From Gemmatimonadota bacterium (GTDB taxonomy: Bacteria; Gemmatimonadota; Gemmatimonadetes; Gemmatimonadales; GWC2-71-9): a stretch of 7,080 bases of DNA. The notes under the pieces were generated by a model. That model was not told the DNA's origin and made no database searches. It was given only the letters and a program-made list of their open reading frames with translations. Made by a program: the position numbers and the translations under genes. Within the stretch, counting starts at the first letter, position 1. The number at the start of each line of letters is the position of its first letter. The stretch lies in assembly GCA_003220975.1 (NCBI GenBank), contig QHTX01000124.1:1-7080 (forward strand). Reading direction: 5' to 3'. Shown here in pieces: positions 1 to 6,105 of this stretch.

Positions 1-420
1 GGCGACGAGCTTCACGAGCCCCGCCCCGGCGGCCAGCGCGGCGCGCGCGGCATGCAGCGCCGCCCCCGTCATTCCGTTCGAGCCGCCCACGACGGTCACG
101 CGGCCGCGGTCGCCCTTGTGCATCGTGGGCGCGAGCTTCGGGAGCCGCGCGCCGGCCCATGCATCGGTGACGAGCACCGGCCAGCCGGGATCGGGCGGCG
201 GGAACCCGATGTCCACGACGACCACCTTGCCGCACCAGTCACGCGCGAGCAGGTGCCCCCGGGGCGGCCCCCCGAAAGTGACCGACACGTCGGCGCGCAG
301 CGGGCCATGCGCCTCGCCGGTCGACAGGTCGAGCCCGGTGGGTCCGTCGATGGCGACGATGGGCGCCCCGTACGTGACGAGCCGCTGCGCCAGCGCGAGC
401 ACGTCGCCGCGGGCCGGGCC
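1..420 (-). CDS. nnr: NAD(P)HX repair enzyme, NnrE C-terminus joined to NnrD N-terminus (partial, inverted piece)
   Basis: Read on the minus strand with codons ending at base 1, this stretch is open for 140 codons and has no start or stop. Residues 1-75 resemble the C-terminal part of the NAD(P)HX epimerase domain (YjeF_N/NnrE): VAIDGPTGLDLSTGE, then ADVSVTFGGPP, then VVVVDIGFPPPD. Residues ~102-140 are the start of the ADP-dependent NAD(P)HX dehydratase domain (NnrD): KGDRGRVTVVGGS, GMTGAAL and AGAGLVKLVA. The family epimerises and dehydrates damaged, hydrated NADH or NADPH back to the active cofactor in the cytoplasm. The piece stops in phase at base 1, and its natural continuation (PETMAAARASLP) lies on the opposite strand at 419. 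About 120-140 residues of NnrE N-terminus are missing. Domain identity is read directly from the translation; the inverted placement is an inference from how exactly the two halves fit. Confidence 0.85.
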
Positions 421-421
421 G
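409..421. other. inversion or chimera breakpoint inside nnr
   Basis: Homology switches from minus-strand NnrE (GPARGD, read from 420 downwards) to plus-strand NnrD (PETMAA, read from 419 upwards) within the GC-rich palindrome-like string ggccgggccgg (412-422). Joining the reverse complement of 1-418 to 419 onward restores LVKLVA-PETMAAA in frame with no residue lost, to within a codon or two. An inverted repeat of 11 nt with one mismatch lies near the edges: ggcgacgagct at 1-11 against the reverse complement of 398-408. Recombination exactly at that repeat would put the NnrD halves out of frame, so it is not the precise join. Confidence 0.75.
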
Positions 422-1129
422 GAGACCATGGCCGCCGCGCGCGCCAGCCTTCCGGACGTGCGCACGGTCGAGTGCGGCCTCGGCCCCGATGTCACCGCGC
501 CGGCCGCCGAGGCGCTCGAGTGGGCCGACGCGCTCGTCGTCGGGCCCGGGCTGGGCCGCGAGCCGCCGCGCGCCGAGTTCCTCCAGGGCGTGCTCGCCCG
601 GCGCGCGATCCCCACCGTGATCGATGCCGACGCGCTGACGCTGTTCCAGGGTCCCATCGAGCGCCCCGTCGTCCTCACCCCCCACCTGGGCGAGTTCCGT
701 GCCCAATTCGGCGACCAGCTCGCCGACGAGGCGGCGAACGACCGCTGGGCGGCCGCCACGAAGGCCGCCCAGAAGGTGAAGGCGACGGTCCTGCTGAAAG
801 GGGTGCCCACGGTGATCGCCGATCTGCGCGGCCCCATCCACGTAGTGGCGAGCGGTAATCCGGGACTCGCCACCGGTGGGAGCGGCGACCTGCTGGCCGG
901 CTTCATCGGCGCGTTCCTCGCGCGCGGCAGCCCGGGCCCCGAGGCCGCGGCCCTGGGCGCCCACGCGCTGGGGCGCGCCGCGGAGCAGGGCGCGCGCCAG
1001 TGGACCGCGCGCAGCCTCCGACCCGCCGATGTCCTCGCCGCCCTCCCCGACACCTGGCGCGCCTGGGCGAACAGCCGGCCGGCGGGGCCGCCGGTGATCA
1101 CGGTGCTTGAGCCGCCGGAAACCGAATGA
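419..1129 (+). CDS. nnrD: ADP-dependent (S)-NAD(P)H-hydrate dehydratase domain, C-terminal two thirds (5' part inverted)
   Basis: This is the rest of the NnrD (YjeF_C, ribokinase-like) domain, 236 residues from 419. Visible in order are ALVVGPGLGR, a VIDADAL stretch, LTPHLGEF, the nucleotide-site strand TVLLKGVPTVI, and the hallmark GNPGLATGGSGDLLAG whose aspartate is the expected catalytic residue. The enzyme dehydrates S-NAD(P)HX using ADP, cooperating with the epimerase. The frame is open back to base 2, with an ATG at 116, but codons before 419 are the antisense of the NnrE/NnrD linker and carry no family sequence. A caller that starts at 2 or 116 would therefore attach about 100-140 spurious residues. 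The first ATG inside the genuine part is at 428 and is not a plausible native start, because NnrD's first strand and nucleotide loop lie in the inverted piece. As sequenced the gene is broken. It ends in an ATGA overlap with the next gene. Confidence 0.85.
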   Translation, partial: PETMAAARASLPDVRTVECGLGPDVTAPAAEALEWADALVVGPGLGREPPRAEFLQGVLARRAIPTVIDADALTLFQGPIERPVVLTPHLGEFRAQFGDQLADEAANDRWAAATKAAQKVKATVLLKGVPTVIADLRGPIHVVASGNPGLATGGSGDLLAGFIGAFLARGSPGPEAAALGAHALGRAAEQGARQWTARSLRPADVLAALPDTWRAWANSRPAGPPVITVLEPPETE

Positions 1130-2745
1130 AGGCGGATAGGCGGATAGGCGGTTGGGCGGTTAGCGCAGCAGGGCTGGCAGTGGTTTCACTAACCGCCTAT
1201 CCGCCTATCCGGCTATCCGCCCAGTCTCGCTTCTGGCGCCCCGAAGACCGCGCCCTCATCTCCGATTTCTCATACGTCACCGCCGTCGCCGCGTCGCCGT
1301 TCACGGTGTTCGGGGCCACGACCCACGGGCTCGTCGTGTACGACCGCCAAGCGCGGACGTGGCGCCTGCCGGTGACGACGCTCGACGGGTATCCCGCTTC
1401 CCGCGTGCGCGCGGCGCTCGCCGATGCGACGGGCAACGCCGTGTGGCTCGGCACCACCAGCGGGTGGGCTCGCTACGACGCCGACGCGCAGCGCTGGGAT
1501 TCGGGGTTCGTCGCCGGTGGCGTCAGTAACCTCGTACTCGACGCGCGCGACGCGGCGAGCGGCGTGTACGTGCAGGGTGCGTTCGGATGGAGCTTCTTGC
1601 CCCGGGGCGCGATCGTGCCCGTGGCGGACCGGCCGCTGCCGCCGCCGGGGCAGCGCATCCAGCCGCTCGACGCCGGGACGGCGCTGAACCTCGCCCCGGC
1701 GGCGCAGGCGCTGCGCGCGCTCATCCTCACGGACCCGCGGCTCCGCGCCCATCGCTTCCTCTCGGCCGCGCGTTCCCCGGATCGGAGCGACCTGTTCTTC
1801 GGCACCGACGGCATGGGACTCGTGCGCGTGGACGCCGCGACCGCGGAGTGGGAAAACCTCTCCTACGGCTTGCTCAGCGCGCGCGCCGGCGCCGTCGCAC
1901 TCGCCCCCGGCGGCGTATGGGTGGCTTCGGCGGGGCGCGTGGCGGAGCGCCACGGGCTCGTGTGGGTGGCGGCCGACCTCTCGGCTGACACGACGCTCGC
2001 AGGCTCGGGGGACGGCCCCCTCGGCTTCGGTTGCGTTGCGGGACGGCGGCTGGTGGCGACGGGCCGCTGGCTGTGGCTCGCCTGCGAGCGCGGCGTGGTT
2101 CGGATCGCGACCGGCAGCTACACCAGCCGCCGCTTCGACGCCGCGCAGGGGCTGCCGGCGGACGACGCGCTCAGCCTCGCCCCCGCGCCCGACGGCTGCT
2201 GGGTGGGGACGATGCGCGGGCTCGCGGTCGTCACCAACGGGGACAAGGTGATCCCCGTCGGCAACGTGAGCCAGCCGGTGCTCAGCCTCGTGGCCGTGCG
2301 CGAGAGCCTGTGGGTCGGAACCGCGGGCGGGCTCCGGCTGCTGGCCCCCGGCTCGAGCGACGTCGCCGTGACTCCCGACGTGGCCGGTCAGCCCGCGCTG
2401 CGCGCGCCGATTCTCGCCCTCACCCTCACGGGGGACACCCTGGTCGCCGTCACGCCGGACCAGTTCGCGTGGCGCGATCCCGCGACCCGCGCGTGGACCC
2501 TGGTGCACGCGCGCGCCGAGCTGGGTCAGGTGACGGCGCTCGCACCGGATGAAGGAGGCGTGTGGGTGGGCGGGGCGAACGGGCTCGCATTCTGGGATCT
2601 GGCCCGCGCGAGCTTCCGGGTGCTCCACGTGCCCGATGACCTGCCCGCGGCCGTGCGCGACGTCGCGGTGGAGCGACGCTGGCTGTGGGTCGCGACCGAC
2701 AGCGGGCTGGTGCGCTTCGCGCGTGCGGAGGCGCGGGGACAATGA
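1126..2745 (+). CDS. secreted or periplasmic beta-propeller protein, function unknown
   Basis: This encodes 539 residues. It starts with a likely signal peptide: charged MKADRRI, a hydrophobic core at ~10-24, and a probable cleavage after LSA (residue 32, before QS). The remainder is a series of short beta-blade motifs of the W-[VL]-G-T-x-x-G-L type known from two-component-regulator propellers (Reg_prop-like). Examples lie near residues 62 (FGATTHGLVVYD), 107 (WLGTTSGWARYD), 224 (FFGTDGMGLVRVD), 316, 359 (WVGTMRGLAVV), 396 (WVGTAGGL), 480 (WVGGANGLAFWD) and 521 (WVATDSGLVRF). That is roughly nine or ten blades, enough for one large or two small propellers. No kinase, DNA-binding or catalytic domain follows, so it is not a complete sensor kinase; a binding or scaffold role outside the cytoplasm is the safest inference. 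The ATG at 1126 overlaps the nnrD stop by 4 nt, and thiL overlaps its own stop, so it is probably co-translated with enzymes it has no obvious link to. Its first 32 codons lie almost wholly within a palindromic repeat. Confidence 0.75.
   Translation: MKADRRIGGWAVSAAGLAVVSLTAYPPIRLSAQSRFWRPEDRALISDFSYVTAVAASPFTVFGATTHGLVVYDRQARTWRLPVTTLDGYPASRVRAALADATGNAVWLGTTSGWARYDADAQRWDSGFVAGGVSNLVLDARDAASGVYVQGAFGWSFLPRGAIVPVADRPLPPPGQRIQPLDAGTALNLAPAAQALRALILTDPRLRAHRFLSAARSPDRSDLFFGTDGMGLVRVDAATAEWENLSYGLLSARAGAVALAPGGVWVASAGRVAERHGLVWVAADLSADTTLAGSGDGPLGFGCVAGRRLVATGRWLWLACERGVVRIATGSYTSRRFDAAQGLPADDALSLAPAPDGCWVGTMRGLAVVTNGDKVIPVGNVSQPVLSLVAVRESLWVGTAGGLRLLAPGSSDVAVTPDVAGQPALRAPILALTLTGDTLVAVTPDQFAWRDPATRAWTLVHARAELGQVTALAPDEGGVWVGGANGLAFWDLARASFRVLHVPDDLPAAVRDVAVERRWLWVATDSGLVRFARAEARGQ
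1131..1221. repeat. 91-nt imperfect palindrome built of 8-mer units (REP-like hairpin)
   Basis: The left arm 1131-1163 (ggcggata, ggcggata, ggcggttg, ggcggtta, g) and the right arm 1189-1221 (ctaaccgc, ctatccgc, ctatccgg, ctatccgc, c) are reverse complements at 30 of 33 positions, around a 25-nt loop. One of the three mismatches would form a G-U pair in RNA. Each arm is itself about four copies of an 8-nt unit close to ggcggata. The hairpin lies inside the 5' end of the propeller gene, straight after the ATGA junction with nnrD. There is no downstream T-run, so an intrinsic terminator is unlikely. No other copy of the unit was seen in the window. Confidence 0.85.
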
Positions 2746-3707
2746 GGAGGGGGCCGCTGGCCCTCGGCCCGGGCGGGGAATTCGACCGACTGCGGGCCAT
2801 CTTCGCGCGACTCGGCGCTGCGGCGCGCGACCTGGGCGACGACGCGGCGCTCGTCCGGCTGGGCGGAACGACCCTCGCCGTTTCGATCGATCTCTCTCTC
2901 GAGGGCGTGCACTTCCGCACCGCCTGGCTGTCGTTCGAGGACATCGGATGGCGCGCGACCGCGGCGGCGCTGTCCGACCTCGCCGCGGAGGGTGCCCGGC
3001 CCATCGGTGTGCTCGTCTCTCTCGGAATTCCGTCGGATGACGGAAGACGACGGAAGGATGACGCCGTCGACATCATGGCCGGCGTCGGTGCCGCGGCGCG
3101 GAGCGCAGGTACGCGCGTGCTGGGCGGCGACCTCGTGCGCTCGCCGCGCTATCTCGTCGACGTATGCGTGTTCGGGCTCGCGGCGCGGCCGGTGCGCCGC
3201 AGCGGCGCGCGGCCGGGGGACGGGTTGTGGGTGACCGGCCGGCTCGGCGGCGCCGGGCTGGCGCTCGCCGCCCTGCAGCGTGGGGGCGGCCCCCGGCTGC
3301 CGCGCCCGCTGTTCCGGCGCTTCGCGCGCCCCGCACCCCGCATCGCCGCCGGGCGCTGGCTGGCGCGCCGCGGTGCACGCGCCCTGATCGACATCTCGGA
3401 CGGGCTTGCCGGCGACGCGGGACAGCTCGCTGCGGCCTCGGGCGTACGGGCGGAGATCGCGCTCGAGTGGCTGCCCTGCTGGCCCGGCGTCACGCCGCGG
3501 GCGGCCGCCCTGAGCGGAGAAGAGTACGAGCTGCTCGCGGCCCTCCCGCCGCGCTTCGCGGAGCGCGACGCGCGCGCCTTCCGTCGCGCGACCGGGCTGA
3601 CCCTCACGCGAATCGGGCGTTGCGCCGCTGGCCGGGGGGTCCGGTTGACTGACGAAGGACGACTGATACCGCCGCTCCGCGGCTTCGATCACTTTCCCCC
3701 GCGATGA
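2742..3707 (+). CDS. thiL: thiamine-monophosphate kinase
   Basis: ThiL phosphorylates thiamine monophosphate with ATP to thiamine diphosphate, the last step of de novo cofactor synthesis. The product is 321 residues, usual for the family. Landmarks are GPGGEFDRL near the N-terminus, GDDAALV (32-38), VSIDLSLEGVHF (47-58), ALSDLAAEGARP (76-87), VLGGDLVRS (126-134), DISDGLAGD (217-225), GEEYELL (259-265) and the C-terminal RGFDHF. The Asp-rich GDD, SID, SDL and ISDG sites are those that bind Mg-ATP in ThiL. Two small departures from the common pattern are GEEYELL for GEDYELL and GGDLVRS for GGDTxRS; both are conservative or variable sites. The start at 2742 overlaps the preceding stop (ATGA), has ggag about 12 nt upstream, and places the GPGGEF motif at the normal distance; the in-frame ATG at 2685 would lie inside the propeller gene. 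It ends in an ATGA overlap with plsC. Confidence 0.93.
   Translation: MRRGPLALGPGGEFDRLRAIFARLGAAARDLGDDAALVRLGGTTLAVSIDLSLEGVHFRTAWLSFEDIGWRATAAALSDLAAEGARPIGVLVSLGIPSDDGRRRKDDAVDIMAGVGAAARSAGTRVLGGDLVRSPRYLVDVCVFGLAARPVRRSGARPGDGLWVTGRLGGAGLALAALQRGGGPRLPRPLFRRFARPAPRIAAGRWLARRGARALIDISDGLAGDAGQLAAASGVRAEIALEWLPCWPGVTPRAAALSGEEYELLAALPPRFAERDARAFRRATGLTLTRIGRCAAGRGVRLTDEGRLIPPLRGFDHFPPR
3035..3063 (+). repeat. short in-frame duplication-like purine-rich tract in thiL
   Basis: The 8-mer ggatgacg occurs at 3035-3042 and again at 3056-3063, a 21-nt (7-codon) period, and gaygacggaa occurs twice in between (3036-3045 region and 3046-3055). The tract encodes DDGRRRKDD (residues 99-107) between the LGIP strand and the following helix. 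By my recollection of family spacing, this loop is about five residues longer than usual. Confidence 0.5.
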
Positions 3708-4444
3708 TCCGCACCGTCTGGTTCTATCTGATGCTGGTCGTGTCGAGCTTCGTCCACGCCGCGACGGTCATCGTGGCGGCGCTGGTCGGCGTGAAGCGCC
3801 GTCCGGGAGGGCGCGGCATTTACGACTGGGGCACGACCGACTGGGCGCGCGACCTGCTCGATGCGGCGGGCACGCCGGTGCGGGTGGAGGGACTCGAGCG
3901 CATCCCCCGGGACGGGCCGGTCGTCTACGCCTCGAATCATTCCTCGATGTTCGACATCTGGGCGCTCGCCGCGACGCTCCCCGGCTCGGTGCGGTTCGTG
4001 GGGAAGCAGGAGCTCGTGAAGATCCCGCTCCTCGGGCGCGCGATGGTGACTGCGGGCCACGTCGTGATCGACCGGCCGCACCCGCGGCGCGCCGTCGAGG
4101 CGTACGCGCGCGCGGGAGCGGTCATCAAAGGCGGCGTGTCGGCCGTGGTGTTCCCCGAGGGGACGCGCAGCCGCACAGGGGAGCTCCTCCCGTTCAAGAA
4201 CGCGCCGTTCGGGCTGGCGATCGCCGCGCAGGTGCCGGTCGTCCCCGTGTACGTGCACCATACCTTTGAGATCCTGCCCAAGGGTGGGATCCGGCTGCGC
4301 CCACGACCCATCCGGATCCTGGTGGGCGATCCGATCGCGACCGAGGGCATGGGCGTCGACCAGCGGCAGGAGCTGCGCGACCGGGTGCGCCCGGCGATCC
4401 TCGCGCTCAAGGCGCGCGTTGACTCGGGGCCCGGGCGCCGCTAG
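3704..4444 (+). CDS. plsC: 1-acyl-sn-glycerol-3-phosphate acyltransferase (PlsC/LPLAT family)
   Basis: This 246-residue protein has the acyltransferase motifs in order. Motif I is NHSSMFD (78-84), the HX4D catalytic pair being His79 and Asp84. GKQELVKIPLLG (100-111) follows, then GHVVIDR (118-124), motif III FPEGTRS (150-156) and motif IV VPVVPVYV (177-184). Residues ~5-29 are hydrophobic and form an N-terminal membrane segment or re-entrant anchor, as in membrane-bound PlsC. The expected reaction is acylation of lysophosphatidic acid to phosphatidic acid at the inner face of the cytoplasmic membrane; a related lysophospholipid or ornithine-lipid acyl acceptor cannot be excluded by sequence alone. 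The ATG overlaps the thiL stop by 4 nt. The last ~25 nt contain a candidate promoter for eno. Confidence 0.92.
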   Translation: MIRTVWFYLMLVVSSFVHAATVIVAALVGVKRRPGGRGIYDWGTTDWARDLLDAAGTPVRVEGLERIPRDGPVVYASNHSSMFDIWALAATLPGSVRFVGKQELVKIPLLGRAMVTAGHVVIDRPHPRRAVEAYARAGAVIKGGVSAVVFPEGTRSRTGELLPFKNAPFGLAIAAQVPVVPVYVHHTFEILPKGGIRLRPRPIRILVGDPIATEGMGVDQRQELRDRVRPAILALKARVDSGPGRR

Positions 4445-4447
4445 GGT
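4419..4447 (+). promoter_or_regulatory. candidate eno promoter giving a near-leaderless transcript
   Basis: TTGACT (4419-4424) is separated by 17 nt from TAGGGT (4442-4447), which keeps the key T, A and final T of a -10 box and overlaps the plsC stop codon. A start about 7 nt downstream would fall at 4454-4455, one or two bases before the eno ATG at 4456. The only purine-rich run before that ATG (tagggg, 4447-4452) is just 3 nt away, too close for a good Shine-Dalgarno site. The layout resembles the TANNNT leaderless promoters described in some bacteria. It rests on short matches only. Confidence 0.45.
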
Positions 4448-4455
4448 AGGGGCCC

Positions 4456-5736
4456 ATGAGCACGATCATTTCGGTGCACGCGCGCGAGATCCTCGACAGC
4501 CGGGGCAACCCGACCATCGAGGCAGACGTCACGCTGGCGAGCGGCGCGGCCGGTCGGGCGGCCGTGCCGAGCGGCGCGTCCACCGGCGAGCACGAAGCCG
4601 TCGAGCTGCGCGACGGCGACCACAAGCGCTTTCTGGGTAAGGGCGTGCTCGAGGCCGTGAAGAACGTGAACGAGGTGATCGGTCCGCGGCTCGAGGGGAT
4701 GTCGGCCGAGGAGCAGATCGCCGTCGACTACGCGATGCTCGACCTCGACGGGACGCCCAACAAGAGCCACCTCGGCGCCAATGCGATCCTGTCGGTGTCG
4801 ATGGCCGCGGCGCGGGCTGCGGCGCAGGACGCGGGGCTCCCGCTGTACCGCTACCTCGGTGGCCCCGTCGCGAACGTGCTCCCCGTGCCCATGATGAACA
4901 TCCTGAACGGCGGCGCCCACGCCGCCAACAACGTGGACTTCCAGGAGTTCATGGTGGTGCCGATCGGCGCGGAGAGCTTCCCTGAGGGCCTGCGCGTCGG
5001 GGTCGAGGTGTTCCACGCCTTGAAGAAGGTGCTCGCCAAGCGCAACCTCTCGACCGCCGTGGGCGACGAGGGCGGGTTCGCGCCGAACCTGCCGAGCGAC
5101 GAGGCGGCGCTCGAGGCCGTGATGGCGGCCATCGAAGCCGCGGGCCTGGAGCCCGGAAAGGACGTGGCCATCGCGCTCGACCCGGCGGCATCCGAGTTCT
5201 ATCAGGATGGCAAGTACGTCTTCAAGAAGAGCGGGGCGGGGACCAAGACGCCCGAGGAAATGGTGGCCCTCTACAAGAGCTGGATCGACCGCTACCCCAT
5301 CGTGTCGATCGAGGACGGGCTCGCGGAAGATGACTGGTCCGGGTGGGCGAAGCTCACCGAAGCGCTCTCCACGCGGGTGCAGCTGGTGGGGGACGACCTC
5401 TTCTGCACCAACATCGAGCGCCTGGAGCGCGGCATCGAGGAAGGCGTGGCCAACGCGATCCTGATCAAGCTGAACCAGATCGGCACCCTCACCGAGACGC
5501 TGCAATGCATCGAGCAGGCGCGCTCCAACGGCTACGGCGCGGTCATCTCGCACCGCTCGGGGGAGACCGAAGACACCTTCATCGCCGACCTCGCCGTCGG
5601 GACGGGCGTGGGGCAGATCAAGACCGGCAGCGCGTCCCGCACAGACCGGGTCGCCAAGTACAACCAGTTGCTGCGCATCGCCGAGGAGCTGGGCGACGTG
5701 GCCGCCTACCCGGGCCGGCACTTGTACGGGTTGTGA
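4456..5736 (+). CDS. eno: enolase (phosphopyruvate hydratase)
   Basis: Enolase converts 2-phosphoglycerate to phosphoenolpyruvate in glycolysis and back in gluconeogenesis, in the cytoplasm. The 426-residue length is typical of bacterial Eno. All diagnostic stretches are present: SRGNPTIEADV, the mobile loop VPSGASTGEHEA (37-48), KSHLGANAILSVS, NGGAHAANNVDFQEF (His155, Glu164), VGDEGGFAP with catalytic Glu205, and metal ligands Asp242 (ALDPAASEF), Glu286 (VSIEDGLAEDDW) and Asp313 (LVGDDLF). Catalytic Lys338 lies in ILIKLNQIGT, followed by SHRSGETEDT (365-374) and Lys389 in GQIKTGS. One unusual spot is FCTN (316-319), where FVTN is common; it is not catalytic. The start is the only one placing the N-terminal IxxxxAREILDSRGNPT region correctly. 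An 11-nt gap separates it from plsC, and its stop overlaps the next gene by GTGA. Confidence 0.98.
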   Translation: MSTIISVHAREILDSRGNPTIEADVTLASGAAGRAAVPSGASTGEHEAVELRDGDHKRFLGKGVLEAVKNVNEVIGPRLEGMSAEEQIAVDYAMLDLDGTPNKSHLGANAILSVSMAAARAAAQDAGLPLYRYLGGPVANVLPVPMMNILNGGAHAANNVDFQEFMVVPIGAESFPEGLRVGVEVFHALKKVLAKRNLSTAVGDEGGFAPNLPSDEAALEAVMAAIEAAGLEPGKDVAIALDPAASEFYQDGKYVFKKSGAGTKTPEEMVALYKSWIDRYPIVSIEDGLAEDDWSGWAKLTEALSTRVQLVGDDLFCTNIERLERGIEEGVANAILIKLNQIGTLTETLQCIEQARSNGYGAVISHRSGETEDTFIADLAVGTGVGQIKTGSASRTDRVAKYNQLLRIAEELGDVAAYPGRHLYGL

Positions 5737-6035
5737 CGCGCGCGCAGCTCGCCGGCCTCGCTGCTGCCCTGGTACTCGCGGCGCTCGCCTTCCAGGCGGG
5801 GGAGTACAGCACGGTGGACTGGCTCACGCTGCGGCGCCAGCTCGCCGAGGAGCGCCGCACCGTGCGCGATCTCGAGGTGGAGCTCGACTCGCTCGAGCGG
5901 CTGGCGCACGCGCTCGAGACCGATCCCGCCGCGCAGGAGCGCGCGGCGCGCGAGCAGTTCGGGATGATCCGCAGGGGGGAGATCCTCTACCGCGTGGTAC
6001 CACAGCTCGACAGCGGCGGCTCGGGGCCGAAGTAA
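5733..6035 (+). CDS. septum formation initiator, FtsB/DivIC family
   Basis: This 100-residue protein has the family architecture: a short cytoplasmic N-terminus, one membrane helix at ~5-22, then a charged coiled coil at ~30-62 (LRRQLAEERRTVRDLEVELD), and the conserved C-terminal block DPAAQERAAREQFGMIRRGEILYRVV (64-89). FtsB/DivIC pairs with FtsL and FtsQ/DivIB at the division site. The GTG at 5733 overlaps the eno stop (GTGA) and puts the membrane helix right at the N-terminus; the frame is open further upstream, but only as antisense-free overlap with eno. FtsB directly downstream of eno is a well-known bacterial gene order and supports the call. Whether it is best named ftsB or divIC cannot be decided from sequence, so no symbol is given. 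Confidence 0.88.
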   Translation: MTRAQLAGLAAALVLAALAFQAGEYSTVDWLTLRRQLAEERRTVRDLEVELDSLERLAHALETDPAAQERAAREQFGMIRRGEILYRVVPQLDSGGSGPK

Positions 6036-6063
6036 TGGCAGCGGGCGCCTCTCAGGACACGAC

Positions 6064-6093
6064 TTGACCGTCCCGCTGCTCTCTCGCTAGCAT
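6064..6093 (+). promoter_or_regulatory. promoter of the tRNA-Met gene
   Basis: TTGACC (6064-6069, five of six to the -35 consensus) lies 18 nt before TAGCAT (6088-6093, four of six to the -10 consensus). Transcription would start near 6100, a few bases before the mature tRNA 5' end at 6106. It lies in the only non-coding gap on the plus strand, just after the ftsB-like gene. Confidence 0.6.
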
Positions 6094-6105
6094 TTGCCGC
6101 GTCGA

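Noticed and set aside
2..418. Plus-strand open frame upstream of NnrD (from base 2, ATG at 116) as an N-terminal extension
   Set aside because: It is the antisense of clear NnrE/NnrD coding on the minus strand and shows no family sequence; it is open only because the DNA is GC-rich.
1131..1221. Palindrome as a CRISPR repeat or an intrinsic terminator
   Set aside because: There are no spacers between regularly repeated units, and no T-run follows the hairpin, which lies within a coding frame.
2685..2741. Earlier in-frame ATG for thiL
   Set aside because: It would add 19 Arg/Gly-rich residues inside the propeller gene; the ATGA-coupled start at 2742 fits the family N-terminus.
1270..2742. 490-codon minus-strand open frame opposite the propeller gene
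   Set aside because: Its product is low-complexity Arg/Ala/Gly/His-rich, typical of an antisense shadow, while the plus strand has coherent propeller blades.
4441..5721. 426-codon minus-strand open frame opposite eno
   Set aside because: It mirrors the enolase gene almost exactly in extent and has no recognisable domain; enolase on the plus strand is certain.
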